DNA of 49,743 nucleotides from an uncultured Mailhella sp. Its GTDB lineage: Bacteria; Desulfobacterota; Desulfovibrionia; Desulfovibrionales; Desulfovibrionaceae. The stretch lies in contig NZ_CALUWY010000017.1 of assembly GCF_944324615.1 (NCBI RefSeq), positions 1-49,743 of the forward strand. The letters are read 5' to 3'. The notes beneath the pieces are model-generated. The model was not told the DNA's origin and did not search any database. It saw only the letters and a program-made list of their open reading frames with translations. The position numbers and the translations under genes were made by a program. Below, piece after piece: positions 39,815-48,090 of the stretch. Each line of letters starts with the position of its first letter. The first letter of the stretch is position 1.

Positions 39815-41866
39815 ATGAAATATCCCAAGTTATTTTCTCCCATAGCGCTCAGCCCGAACTGCGTGCTTAAAAACAGAATAGTCAAGACAGGGCAATCCAC
39901 CTGGCGCTGGAATCAGGACGGTTCGGCCGAAGGCAGCGCAGGCGAGGATCTGTATGAGAACATCGCCAGGGGCGGAGCCGCCGCCGTGATCATCGGCGGC
40001 TGCGCCATAGAGGACACGCCGGGCATTTATCTCGGCCTGTGGGACGACAAGTTCCTTCCCGGCCTGCGCCATCTGGCGGACAAGGTACACAAGTACGACT
40101 GCAAGATCTTTGCCCAGTTCCATCATTCCGGGCCTGCCGCATGGCCGCGTCTCGGCGCGCTTCCCATATCCTCCTCCTCCCTCGGGCTTGACGAGATTCC
40201 CATGAAGCCGCCGCTCGCCAATCCCTGCCGGGAAATGACGCTGGAGGAGATACGGGAAAAGCAGCGTCAGATTGTGGAAGCCTGCGTCCGTGCGGATCAG
40301 GGCGGCTTCGACGGCATGGAAATTCATGTCGCGCACGGCTACCTCCTGAACAGTTTCGTCAGCCGGGTGTGGAACCACAGGACGGATGAATACGGTGCGC
40401 AGAACGTGGAAAACCGCACGCGCATCGTACGCGAGATATTTGAGGAGGCGCGCAGGCGCTGCCGGCCCGGGTTCGTGCTCGGTGTCCGCATGAACGGGCG
40501 CGAATACGGCGCAAAGGGCGCCATCACCATCGAAGAGGCTGTGGAAAACGCCCGTGCCTTCGAGGCGATGGGCGCACAGTTCATCAACGTGGCGGGCTAC
40601 GGCTACGGCGAGGCTCCGTTCCGCTACTGCCCGGACTATTTCCCCTATCCCGAGCCGGAAGATTTCATGAAGCCCTATATGGACGCCTACCGCGGCAAGG
40701 GCCTGTGGACGGACTCGGCAAGTCACATCAAAAAGGCGGTGAACGTGCCCGTGATCACCGCAGGCAGGATGAACGAGGATCTTGCGGAAAAAGTCCTTGA
40801 GGACGGCGACGCCGACATCATCGGCATAGGCCGTGGACTCTGGGCCGACCCCGAGATGCCGCGCAAGATTCTGGAAGGCCGCCCCGAGGACATCGTGCGC
40901 TGCACGCGCTGTGCAAGCTGCGAAGATCCCGTGACCCAGCCGCGCATCTGCCGCGTGAATCCTTCCCTCGGCCGGGAAAAGGAAATGGACATGAGTCCGG
41001 CCGCGACGAAGAAGAAGGTCATGGTCATAGGCGGCGGCCCCGCCGGCATGGAAGCCGCCCGAGTGGCTGCTCTGCGCGGGCATGAGGTGACGCTTTACGA
41101 AAAGACGGGTGCCCTCGGAGGCCGCATCAAGCTTGCCTCCATGATCAAGGGCTGCGAAGTGGAGGACGTCATGCCCATTTATGACTACCTCACCACGCAG
41201 ATCCGCAAGCTTCCCGTGACCGTGAAGCTCAACACCACCGTCACCCGCGAACTGGTGCTCCGGGAAAAGCCCGACGCCGTGGTGATAGCCACAAGCTCCG
41301 AATACGCCGTTCCCGACATTCCCGGCATACACAGCTCCAGAGTGTTCACCATCAAGGGGCTGTCGCGCCTTGCGGCACTGCCTCTGCGTCTGTTCGGTCC
41401 CCGGCTTCTTGCCAGACTCAGCCACATCTTCCTGCCTGTGGGAAAGCGTGTGGTGGTTCTCGGCGGGCAGATCGAAGGCGTGCAGGGTGCGGTATTCCTG
41501 AAGAAGCGCGGCCGCGATGTCACCATCGTGGAAGAGGGAGAAACCTGGGGTGCAGGCATTCCCGAGCGCTATTTCCAGCGCATAGGTCCGTGGTTCAACC
41601 GGAAGAACGTCCGTGTGCTGACGAAGACGCGGGCGGAGGAAATCACGAAGGAAGGCGTGCGCGTCCGTGCCGCCGACGGAACGGTGTCCGTTCTCCCCTG
41701 CGACAGCGTCATGGTGCTCATGCCTCAGGTACCTTCCCATGCCCTGGCGGAATCGCTGAAAGGCGTTGTGGGTGAAATTCATGAAATAGGTTCCACCCTC
41801 GGTGCGGAAAACGGCCTGCTCAAACATGCTCTCTACGACGGGCGGCTCGTGGGCTGCCGGCTCTGA
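39815..41866 (+). CDS. Old-yellow-enzyme-like flavoprotein (second copy)
   Basis: The 683-residue enzyme has the same three-part plan as the first copy: FMN TIM barrel (about 1-355), iron-sulfur site, and a nucleotide domain with KVMVIGGGPAGMEAARVAALRG near 405. Barrel motifs are EIHVAHGYLLNSFVS and DEYGAQNVENRTR, the latter altered from the usual GGSLENR. Cluster cysteines are 363, 366, 369 and 379, a CxxCxxC-x9-C spacing one residue tighter than the common CxxCxxxC-x11-C. The protein is about 40 residues longer than the first copy, with an insert near 525-570. The start was set by GGAG before ATG 39815. Substrate unknown; likely a different enoate. Confidence 0.88.
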   Translation: MKYPKLFSPIALSPNCVLKNRIVKTGQSTWRWNQDGSAEGSAGEDLYENIARGGAAAVIIGGCAIEDTPGIYLGLWDDKFLPGLRHLADKVHKYDCKIFAQFHHSGPAAWPRLGALPISSSSLGLDEIPMKPPLANPCREMTLEEIREKQRQIVEACVRADQGGFDGMEIHVAHGYLLNSFVSRVWNHRTDEYGAQNVENRTRIVREIFEEARRRCRPGFVLGVRMNGREYGAKGAITIEEAVENARAFEAMGAQFINVAGYGYGEAPFRYCPDYFPYPEPEDFMKPYMDAYRGKGLWTDSASHIKKAVNVPVITAGRMNEDLAEKVLEDGDADIIGIGRGLWADPEMPRKILEGRPEDIVRCTRCASCEDPVTQPRICRVNPSLGREKEMDMSPAATKKKVMVIGGGPAGMEAARVAALRGHEVTLYEKTGALGGRIKLASMIKGCEVEDVMPIYDYLTTQIRKLPVTVKLNTTVTRELVLREKPDAVVIATSSEYAVPDIPGIHSSRVFTIKGLSRLAALPLRLFGPRLLARLSHIFLPVGKRVVVLGGQIEGVQGAVFLKKRGRDVTIVEEGETWGAGIPERYFQRIGPWFNRKNVRVLTKTRAEEITKEGVRVRAADGTVSVLPCDSVMVLMPQVPSHALAESLKGVVGEIHEIGSTLGAENGLLKHALYDGRLVGCRL

Positions 41867-42192
41867 TATCCTTGACGGCGTCCCGCTCTGTCTGGTTTCC
41901 GGCAGGGCGGGGCGCTTGGAAAACAGGCTTGAATAATGAAATTTTTCATGGAATAATATACAATTTATAGTAGAATTGCCTTGTGGTGAAAAGACGGCGG
42001 AAATGGTGCACGGGCGTGGACCGCCGTCGGGAGCGCAGGAAGCATGGAGGCGCGTTTCAGGCAGAGCACGGAAGTATATGCACCTTGCCGGAGGATTATG
42101 CCCCGACAGAAGGCTTCCGCACGGCGGAAAGGCATGTTTTGTGACCGTGACGATGATGCTGCAGGGTGAGATGCCCGGAAGGGAGTAGAGTC
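41867..42192. other. Gap before the sigma-54 activator
   Basis: The stretch contains a hairpin GCGTCCCGC/GCGGGGCGC (41878-41915, no T run) that may end the reductase message, then the AT-rich activator promoter, then about 235 bases of leader with no credible gene. The long leader is unexplained. Confidence 0.5.
41929..41957 (+). promoter_or_regulatory. Sigma-70 promoter with palindrome for the activator gene
   Basis: TTGAAT (41929-41934) and AATAAT (41952-41957) are 17 bases apart, each a good match to consensus. The spacer contains the palindrome ATGAAATTTTTCAT (41936-41949). Its half-site resembles the ATGAAAAAGAT repeats in the divergent control region, which hints at autoregulation by the same protein. 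Confidence 0.6.
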
Positions 42193-43614
42193 TTGTCAGT
42201 CCCAAGGTTGTCTCAGGACATTTTTGAAATTTTATACAAGAGCGATGTCGGCATCGCCATCTGCGATGGCGAGGGCCGTTTTGTCTGGGGCAACCCTCAG
42301 TATCAGCGCATCAGCAAGTTTGAAGTGCACAAGGTTGCAGGTCAGCATATTCTGGACATCATGACCGCCCACTCCGTCAATGTGCAGGGGGCGGAGAACA
42401 TGTTTTCCATGGTGCTCAACAGGCGTTCCTCCTATACCTGCATGGTGGACTTCAATACGGGACACGACACCATCGCCACGGCGACCCCCGTGTTCAACGA
42501 AGACGGCTCACTTCGCTGGCTCATGTACTATCTGGTGGACTGCGACCAGGTGTTTCAGATGCAGCAGCAGCTTGCCGAAGTGACGGAGCGCATGGAAGTC
42601 AGCCAGAAGCAGCTTCAGGAAGCGCTTTTTGAAAAAGGGGGACTGGACAGCTATGTGGTCCACGACGGCAAGATGCTCGATATCTATGCCGCAGCTCTCC
42701 GCATGGCGCAGGTCACCGCCACGGTGCTCATTCTCGGGGAAACGGGCACGGGCAAGGATCATCTGGCCAAGTTCATTCACAATGCGGGCAACAGGAAGGA
42801 CAATCCCTTTGTTCATGTGAACTGCAGTGCCATCCCGGAAAATCTCTTTGAATCGGAACTGTTCGGCTATGAGGCCGGATCGTTTACGGGCGCTTCACGT
42901 CAGGGGAAGATGGGGCTTATCGAATTTGCCAACCACGGCACTCTGTATCTGGACGAAGTGGCGGATCTGCCCCTCAACATGCAGACAAAGCTCCTGCTCG
43001 TGCTGCAGAACAAGAAGCTTACCCGCATAGGTGGCGTGAAGGGCAGGGCGGTGGATGTGAGGGTCATTGCGGCCACCAACCGGGATCTTCAGAAGATGGT
43101 GGCGGACAAGCTGTTCCGCGAGGATCTCTATTACCGGCTGAACGTGCTGGAGATACAGCTTCCTCCTCTGCGGGACCGCAAGGACGACATCATTCCCTTC
43201 ATTCAGTTTTTTGTGGAGCGTTTCAACGAGCGCTACAAGATGCACAAGAAGTTCAGTCAGCACGCGCTGCACTGTTTTCTTCATTATGACTGGCCGGGAA
43301 ACGTGCGGGAGCTGGAGCACCTTGTGGAAAGGCTCGTCATCATGTCCCCCGAGGACTTCATCGGCGAGGAGCTGCTGCCGGAAAAGTTCAGAACGGCGGA
43401 TAAGAAGACGCCCACGCTGGAGAAGGGAAGAAAGCTCAAGGATATTCTGGAAATCGTGGAAGAGCAGGTGCTGAGAAAGGCCATAGCCTCTTCCCCTTCC
43501 CTGAAGGAGGCCGCCGACCGCCTGGGGATTGAGCTTTCCACCCTGACCAGAAAAAAGCAGAAATACGGCATTTACCTTAAAAAGGAATATGGCGAACGCG
43601 AAAGCGAAGAGTAG
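42193..43614 (+). CDS. PAS-domain sigma-54-dependent transcriptional activator
   Basis: The 473-residue enhancer-binding protein has a PAS sensor (about 8-118), a short coiled coil (about 120-148) and a sigma-54 AAA+ domain with Walker A GETGTGKD (182-189), the sigma-54 contact loop GSFTGA (229-234; usually GAFTGA) and Walker B LYLDEVAD. A C-terminal Fis-type helix-turn-helix closes it (SLKEAADRLGIELSTLTRKK). No receiver domain is present, so the PAS domain probably senses a small molecule directly. Start: TTG at 42193 has AGGGAG 7 bases upstream; GTG at 42166 is the alternative. It lies beside two reductase genes and two TRAP cassettes bearing -24/-12 promoters, which it probably controls. 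Confidence 0.93.
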   Translation: MSVPRLSQDIFEILYKSDVGIAICDGEGRFVWGNPQYQRISKFEVHKVAGQHILDIMTAHSVNVQGAENMFSMVLNRRSSYTCMVDFNTGHDTIATATPVFNEDGSLRWLMYYLVDCDQVFQMQQQLAEVTERMEVSQKQLQEALFEKGGLDSYVVHDGKMLDIYAAALRMAQVTATVLILGETGTGKDHLAKFIHNAGNRKDNPFVHVNCSAIPENLFESELFGYEAGSFTGASRQGKMGLIEFANHGTLYLDEVADLPLNMQTKLLLVLQNKKLTRIGGVKGRAVDVRVIAATNRDLQKMVADKLFREDLYYRLNVLEIQLPPLRDRKDDIIPFIQFFVERFNERYKMHKKFSQHALHCFLHYDWPGNVRELEHLVERLVIMSPEDFIGEELLPEKFRTADKKTPTLEKGRKLKDILEIVEEQVLRKAIASSPSLKEAADRLGIELSTLTRKKQKYGIYLKKEYGERESEE

Positions 43615-43635
43615 GCCGCAGAAGCGTTGTGCCTG

Positions 43636-43677
43636 AGACGCCTCTCCGGCTGGCCTGCCGAAGAGGCGTCTTTTTTT
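43636..43677 (+). terminator. Terminator of the activator gene
   Basis: AGACGCCTCT pairs with AGAGGCGTCT, with an inner CGGC/GCCG pair, followed by TTTTTTT. It lies 22 bases past the stop and can also serve the convergent acyltransferase gene. Confidence 0.9.
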
Positions 43678-43705
43678 CTTTCAGAAGGATGTACAGGCCG
43701 CTTTT

Positions 43706-44596
43706 CTAGGCCTCTTTGTGCTTGGTCTTCCAGCGGTTGTGCATCCAGAACCATTGTTCGGGATTCTTGCGGATGAAATTCTCTATGGCCTGGGTATAGA
43801 AGGCGGCGGCGGTCTTCACCTGTTCGTCGCGGGAACCTTCCAGCAGCGCGGTATCCATGGGTTCCTGCATGCGGAACACATAGTTTTTCCCGTCGCGGAC
43901 AAGGGCCACGGGCCAGATGAGCGCCTTGGCCCGCACGGCAAGCAGGGCGGGTCCCATGTTCACGGCCGCCACCTCATCCAGGAAGGGCAGAAATTCCGCC
44001 TCCGCAGGGGAGGTGTTGTGATCCACCAGAAAGGCCACGATGCCCTTGCGGTGCAGGGCGCGTATCACGCTCATGGCCGCGTTCCGGTGCCCCACCATAT
44101 CCGCGCCGGTGGCCTCGCGGCAGGAGGCGATGAAGGCCTGCACGGCTTCGTCGTGGTAGCGGCGCACCACCACCATGCGGGGCCGCGGCGCTTCATAGAG
44201 CTGCCCCAGCATGGAGGCCAGAAGCTCCCATGAGCCGAAATGGGCCGTGGCCGCCACGATGGGCCGCTCGCAGGAGCGCAGTCTTTCCATGAGTTCCGGG
44301 GATTCGATGCGCAGGCGCGGGGAACGCATGCCGAATTTTCCGGTGAGCAGAATTTCCAGGAAGGAGCGGCCGGTATGACAGAAACTGGCATGGGCCGTGC
44401 GTTCCGCCTCTTTTTTCTGCATGCCGAGGTGGCGCATGATGTTGTTCACGGCGAGTCTGCGGCGGGAAGGCACCAGGTACCAGATGAGGTGGCCGACGCC
44501 GTTGCCGAGCAGGGCGATGCCGGGAAAGCCCAGAAGGCGCAGGCCCCTGCCGACGACCTTGAGCAGGGCAAGGCGGAACTGTTCGCTTCTCGTCAT
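43706..44596 (-). CDS. LpxL/HtrB-family lipid A acyltransferase-like protein
   Basis: The 296-residue inner-membrane protein has one N-terminal hydrophobic segment (about 16-42) and the acyltransferase core with the catalytic HxxxxD/E motif as HFGSWE near residue 118. GMVGHRN-like and FLVDHNTSPAEAEFLPFL stretches typical of LpxL/LpxM follow, with a late QWFWMHNRWK. It should add a secondary acyl chain to a lipid A precursor. Its start overlaps the stop of the DUF374 gene upstream by 4 bases, so both are made together for envelope lipid assembly. Which position it acylates cannot be told. Confidence 0.88.
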   Translation of the reverse strand: MTRSEQFRLALLKVVGRGLRLLGFPGIALLGNGVGHLIWYLVPSRRRLAVNNIMRHLGMQKKEAERTAHASFCHTGRSFLEILLTGKFGMRSPRLRIESPELMERLRSCERPIVAATAHFGSWELLASMLGQLYEAPRPRMVVVRRYHDEAVQAFIASCREATGADMVGHRNAAMSVIRALHRKGIVAFLVDHNTSPAEAEFLPFLDEVAAVNMGPALLAVRAKALIWPVALVRDGKNYVFRMQEPMDTALLEGSRDEQVKTAAAFYTQAIENFIRKNPEQWFWMHNRWKTKHKEA

Positions 44597-45252
44597 GCGG
44601 AAACTCCGGGAATAAGTCCTACGGCAAGCTCGTTCAGTTCCTTTTCCAGGCGTGCGCTGGCCTTCTCCAGCGTGGCTTCCTCGATATCGGGAATTTCCTT
44701 TCTGCCTTCATCCCAGGCATGGCCGAAGCGGATGGTCACGCCGGAAAAGGGCAGGGGAACCTGAAATTTGTCCCATGTGGGGCAGCGCAGGGCGTGTTTC
44801 TGATAGATGCGCACGGGCATGATGCGGGCGTTGGTGCGGTTGGCGAGGAAAAAGGGGCCTTCCTTGGTCTTGTGGCGCGGGCCGGCCGGGCCGTCCACGG
44901 TGATGCAGGCATGAACAAGTTCCTGCTTCATCATATGCGCGAGGCTGAGCAGTGCGCGCACGCCGCCTCTCGTGCTGGAACCGCGCACGGCTCCCACGTT
45001 TTTTGAGGCGAGAATGCGGGCCAGCATGTCGCCGTCGGAACTCGGGCTGACGATGGAAACCACCCGCAGGTGGCGCGAGACCGGAATGAGGGAAAAAAGT
45101 TCGTCATGCCAGAGGCAGAAGATGATGCGTTCTCCTCTGGCGTGTATGGCGTCGACTTCCGCGCGGTTTTCTTCCCTGATGCGGAGCGTGGCACAGATGG
45201 CAGAGTAGAGGGTGACGAAGAGCGAAGAGGTAAGGGCTGGAGGAAGATGCAT
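44593..45252 (-). CDS. DUF374 lysophospholipid acyltransferase-like protein
   Basis: The 219-residue protein has a membrane-associated N-terminus (about 5-23) and the DUF374 core. FCLWHDELF near residue 45 provides the HxxxxD-like motif, followed by VSPSSDGDMLARIL and ACITVDGPAGPRHKTKEGPFFLA. The family is related to lipid A acyltransferases and is often next to LpxL or Kdo genes. The exact acceptor is unknown. It starts a two-gene minus-strand unit divergent from the pseudouridine synthase gene. Confidence 0.87.
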   Translation of the reverse strand: MHLPPALTSSLFVTLYSAICATLRIREENRAEVDAIHARGERIIFCLWHDELFSLIPVSRHLRVVSIVSPSSDGDMLARILASKNVGAVRGSSTRGGVRALLSLAHMMKQELVHACITVDGPAGPRHKTKEGPFFLANRTNARIMPVRIYQKHALRCPTWDKFQVPLPFSGVTIRFGHAWDEGRKEIPDIEEATLEKASARLEKELNELAVGLIPGVSA

Positions 45253-45309
45253 ATCTCTCTGATCTTGTTAAAGGAAAGGAAAAACGTGCCCGCCCGGGGG
45301 TATATGGTC

Positions 45310-45338
45310 TTGACGGATGATATGATAGCCCACATTAT
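45310..45338 (+). promoter_or_regulatory. Promoter of the pseudouridine synthase gene
   Basis: TTGACG (45310-45315) and CATTAT (45333-45338) are 17 bases apart. Transcription would start near 45345, upstream of all candidate start codons. Confidence 0.55.
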
Positions 45339-45408
45339 CCCGATGTGCCAGTGGAGAATGATGACTTTTTCCCGGGGATTCTGCCCCGGCCGGGAGTGGA
45401 GAAGCAGA

Positions 45409-46179
45409 GTGGCGGAAGGCGTCAGACTGAACAAGGCTCTGGCGGACGCCGGCGTGTGTTCGCGCCGCAGGGCCGATGAACTTGTTTTTGCCGGAAGAGT
45501 GCGTGTGAACGGAACCGTGGCGGACAGCCCCGGCGTGCGCGTTGCGCCGGGAGATCGCGTGGAGCTGGACGGTCGGCCTGTGCTTCTCAAGGCGGCGGAG
45601 GAAAAGGCGTGCTGGCTCATGCTCAACAAGCCCGTGCGCATCGTTTCCACGGCCAGTGACCCTGAAGGGCGGGAAACCGTGCTCGATCTCGTGCCCGATC
45701 CGTGGCGGCACAAGCGCCTTTTCCCCGTGGGCAGGCTTGATTATTTTTCCGAGGGCCTGCTTCTGCTTTCCAACGACGGGGAACTCGCCCACCGGCTCAC
45801 CCATCCGCGCTGGCACCTGGAAAAGGTGTACCATGTGCTTGTGCGCCCGGAAGAGGGGGAGGATTCCGTATCCGGTGCGATTTCCCTCATGCGCCGGGGC
45901 ATGACCCTGGCCGAAGGGGAGAAGCTTGCCCCCGTGGAGGTAAGGGTGCTTCCTTCTGCGTCTTCCCGGGGCATACTTCTGGAAATGGTGCTTCATCAGG
46001 GCCTGAACCGGCAGATACGCCGCATGTGCCGTGATGTGGGCTTTACCGTGCTTCGTCTGAAAAGGGTGAAGGAAGGTCCTCTGGAACTCGGCGCTCTCGC
46101 GCCGGGCAGGGTACGGCCTCTTTCCTCCGGCGAGGTAGCGGCGCTCCGCCGGGCCGTGGGGCTGGATGGGGCGGAATGA
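45409..46179 (+). CDS. 23S rRNA pseudouridine synthase, RluB/RluE type
   Basis: The 256-residue enzyme isomerises a uridine in 23S rRNA. An S4 RNA-binding domain comes first (RLNKALADAGVCSRRRADELV). The catalytic domain follows with the Asp-bearing PVGRLDYFSEGLLLLSNDGEL near residue 105 and the KVYHVLV, RQIRRMCRDVGFTVLRLKR and GPLELGAL signatures of the RsuA/RluB/E/F group. GTG 45409 was chosen: GGAG lies 7 bases upstream and the S4 domain then begins 6 residues in. ATGs at 45357 and 45360 are alternatives that would add about 17 residues. The S4 domain argues for RluB or RluF over RluE. Confidence 0.9.
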   Translation: MAEGVRLNKALADAGVCSRRRADELVFAGRVRVNGTVADSPGVRVAPGDRVELDGRPVLLKAAEEKACWLMLNKPVRIVSTASDPEGRETVLDLVPDPWRHKRLFPVGRLDYFSEGLLLLSNDGELAHRLTHPRWHLEKVYHVLVRPEEGEDSVSGAISLMRRGMTLAEGEKLAPVEVRVLPSASSRGILLEMVLHQGLNRQIRRMCRDVGFTVLRLKRVKEGPLELGALAPGRVRPLSSGEVAALRRAVGLDGAE

Positions 46180-46324
46180 CGGAATGATTTTTCCCGTCCT
46201 CCCGCTTTTGCCTCAGGCTGGAGCGGTGATGGGAACGCCGTGCCCGGACACGTTTTTCCGGCGCCGGCGCTGTGCCTTTGTCCCTGCAGGTACGTCAACT
46301 GTTCTGCATATATTGAGGTGAATC

Positions 46325-47857
46325 ATGGAAATACGTTTTCAGGCGGGCGGTCCTTCCCGGTGGAAGGCCGACGTTGTGCTCAGCTTTGTGTTTGAAGGGG
46401 AACATGGGGAACATGCCTGCCCGGAGCTTGAGGAACGCGCTCCCTGGCTCGGCATTGCTCCGGCGTGGCGCGATTTCCGCGGCCGCAAGGGGGAACTGGT
46501 CATGTTCTACGGGCCCGAAGCCATGGAAGTGTCCCGCGTGCTCGGCGTGGGACTCGGCAAGGCCGACAAGGCGGACATGACTTCGTTCCGTCATGCCGTG
46601 GGCAGCGCCCTGCGCCGCTGCCGTGAATACGATCTGGAAACCGTGGGATTGGACGGCGCTTCCCTCGCCCGCGTGGCCGCGCGCCTGGGCGTGGATTTTG
46701 CCGTCCTTGTGCGCGAAGCGGTCATTTCCGCCCTCCTCGGGCTGTATCGCTATGAGCGCTGGCTGAGCGAGAAGAGCGCACATGCCGATCCGCGCTGGCT
46801 GGCGCTGCTCCTGGAAGGGGAATTTGTGGAAAATGATGTGCGCTCTGCGGCGCGCATGGCCGAGGCCGAGGCTGCGGGGCTCATGCTTGCCCGCGATGCG
46901 GCCAATGATCCGGCCAACGTGATGACTCCCTCTGCCTTTGCGGAAAAGGCGCGGGAAGTGGCGGCGCGGCACGGCATGGCCTTCCGCGTGCTGGGGCCGG
47001 AGGAACTTGCGGCCGAGGGCATGCAGGCCTATCTGGCCGTGGCCAGAGGTTCGGCCGAAGAACCCCGCATGGCCGTGGTGGAATATACGCCCAAGGGAGC
47101 GGAGGGGCGCGCCCCGGTGATTCTCGTGGGCAAGGGCCTCTGCTTCGATTCCGGCGGCATCAGCCTGAAGCCCGCCAAGGGCATGGGAGACATGAAGGGC
47201 GACATGTCGGGCGCGGCTGCCGTGCTCGGCGTCATGGAGGCTCTGGGCCAGCTCGACGCCTCCTCCGCTCCCGCCCGCCCCGTGGTGGGAATCATGGCCT
47301 GCGCGGAGAACATGCCCGGCGGGCACGCCACGCGCCCCGGGGATATCGTCACGGCAAAGAACGGCAAATCCATTGAAATCGTGAATACCGATGCGGAAGG
47401 CAGGCTTGTGCTGGCCGACGCCCTTGCCTGGGCGCAGGAACAGTATCAGCCCTTCCGTCTGCTGGATATCGCCACCCTCACGGGGGCGTGCGCCGTGGCT
47501 CTCGGCCTGGGAGCGGCGGGCGTGTTTTCTGAAGACGACGCCCTTGCCGAAGAGCTCTGTCATGCGGGAACGACGCTTGGGGAACGCAACTGGCGTCTTC
47601 CTCTGTGGAATGCCACCAGCCTTGAAGCGCTGAAGAGTCCCTGTGCGGACATGGTGAATTCCGGCCCGCGTGAAGGCGGGGCCATTCATGCGGCCGTGTT
47701 CCTCCGGCAGTTCATCCGCGAAGGGGTGACGTGGGCCCATATAGACATGGCGGCCGCCGACATGGGCGAAAGCCCCATCAATGCCAAGGGCGCGACGGGA
47801 TTCGGCGTGCGTACGCTGCTTTGTGCCGCCCTGAGCGACGGGCATATGCTGCAGTAA
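46325..47857 (+). CDS. pepA: M17 leucyl aminopeptidase
   Basis: The 510-residue cytosolic enzyme removes N-terminal residues from peptides with two metal ions and usually forms a hexamer. The metal and active-site residues are intact in LVGKGLCFDSGGISLKPAKGM near residue 269, MKGDMSGAAAVLG, and the signature NTDAEGRLVLADALAWA near residue 355. The N-terminal domain (about 1-170) is less conserved, as usual. The ATG follows GAGGTGAATC. The gene appears to be its own unit, ending with a terminator 24 bases later. Confidence 0.94.
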   Translation: MEIRFQAGGPSRWKADVVLSFVFEGEHGEHACPELEERAPWLGIAPAWRDFRGRKGELVMFYGPEAMEVSRVLGVGLGKADKADMTSFRHAVGSALRRCREYDLETVGLDGASLARVAARLGVDFAVLVREAVISALLGLYRYERWLSEKSAHADPRWLALLLEGEFVENDVRSAARMAEAEAAGLMLARDAANDPANVMTPSAFAEKAREVAARHGMAFRVLGPEELAAEGMQAYLAVARGSAEEPRMAVVEYTPKGAEGRAPVILVGKGLCFDSGGISLKPAKGMGDMKGDMSGAAAVLGVMEALGQLDASSAPARPVVGIMACAENMPGGHATRPGDIVTAKNGKSIEIVNTDAEGRLVLADALAWAQEQYQPFRLLDIATLTGACAVALGLGAAGVFSEDDALAEELCHAGTTLGERNWRLPLWNATSLEALKSPCADMVNSGPREGGAIHAAVFLRQFIREGVTWAHIDMAAADMGESPINAKGATGFGVRTLLCAALSDGHMLQ

Positions 47858-47880
47858 AAAAGGCCGGACTCCGGCTTCGG

Positions 47881-47907
47881 AAAGAGCGGGGAATATCCCC
47901 GCTCTTT
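47881..47907 (+). terminator. Terminator of the aminopeptidase gene
   Basis: A perfect 12-bp stem AAAGAGCGGGGA/TCCCCGCTCTTT with a 3-base loop ends in TTTC. Confidence 0.8.
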
Positions 47908-47921
47908 CTGTCCGCGGCAGA

Positions 47922-47978
47922 GAAAGGCCCTGCAGACCGGGCAGTCTCACAAGGCTGCCCGGTGAGGGACGCAGGCCC
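47922..47978 (+). other. Long imperfect hairpin in the leader of the ttcA-like gene
   Basis: ACCGGGCAG (47936-47944) pairs perfectly with CTGCCCGGT (47955-47963). An outer stem AAGGCCCTGC/GCAGGCCCTT has one mismatch. Downstream, near 48020-48055, the segment CCCGCCGGCATCTTGAGCGG resembles the 3' closing strand of 6S RNA, but no proof of a separate RNA exists. It may instead be a leader structure. Confidence 0.35.
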
Positions 47979-48090
47979 TTGCGTACCGCCCGGACTTGAA
48001 GTTGTTCTTCCGAGCGGGTATGTGTTCCCACAGGCCCGCCGGCATCTTGAGCGGCGTGCGGAATCATTGTTCAGTTTCAGGGAGAAGAGT

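Noticed and set aside
39830..42205. A 791-codon minus-strand frame opposite the second reductase
   Set aside because: Antisense to a gene with intact flavin and iron-sulfur motifs; no family resemblance.
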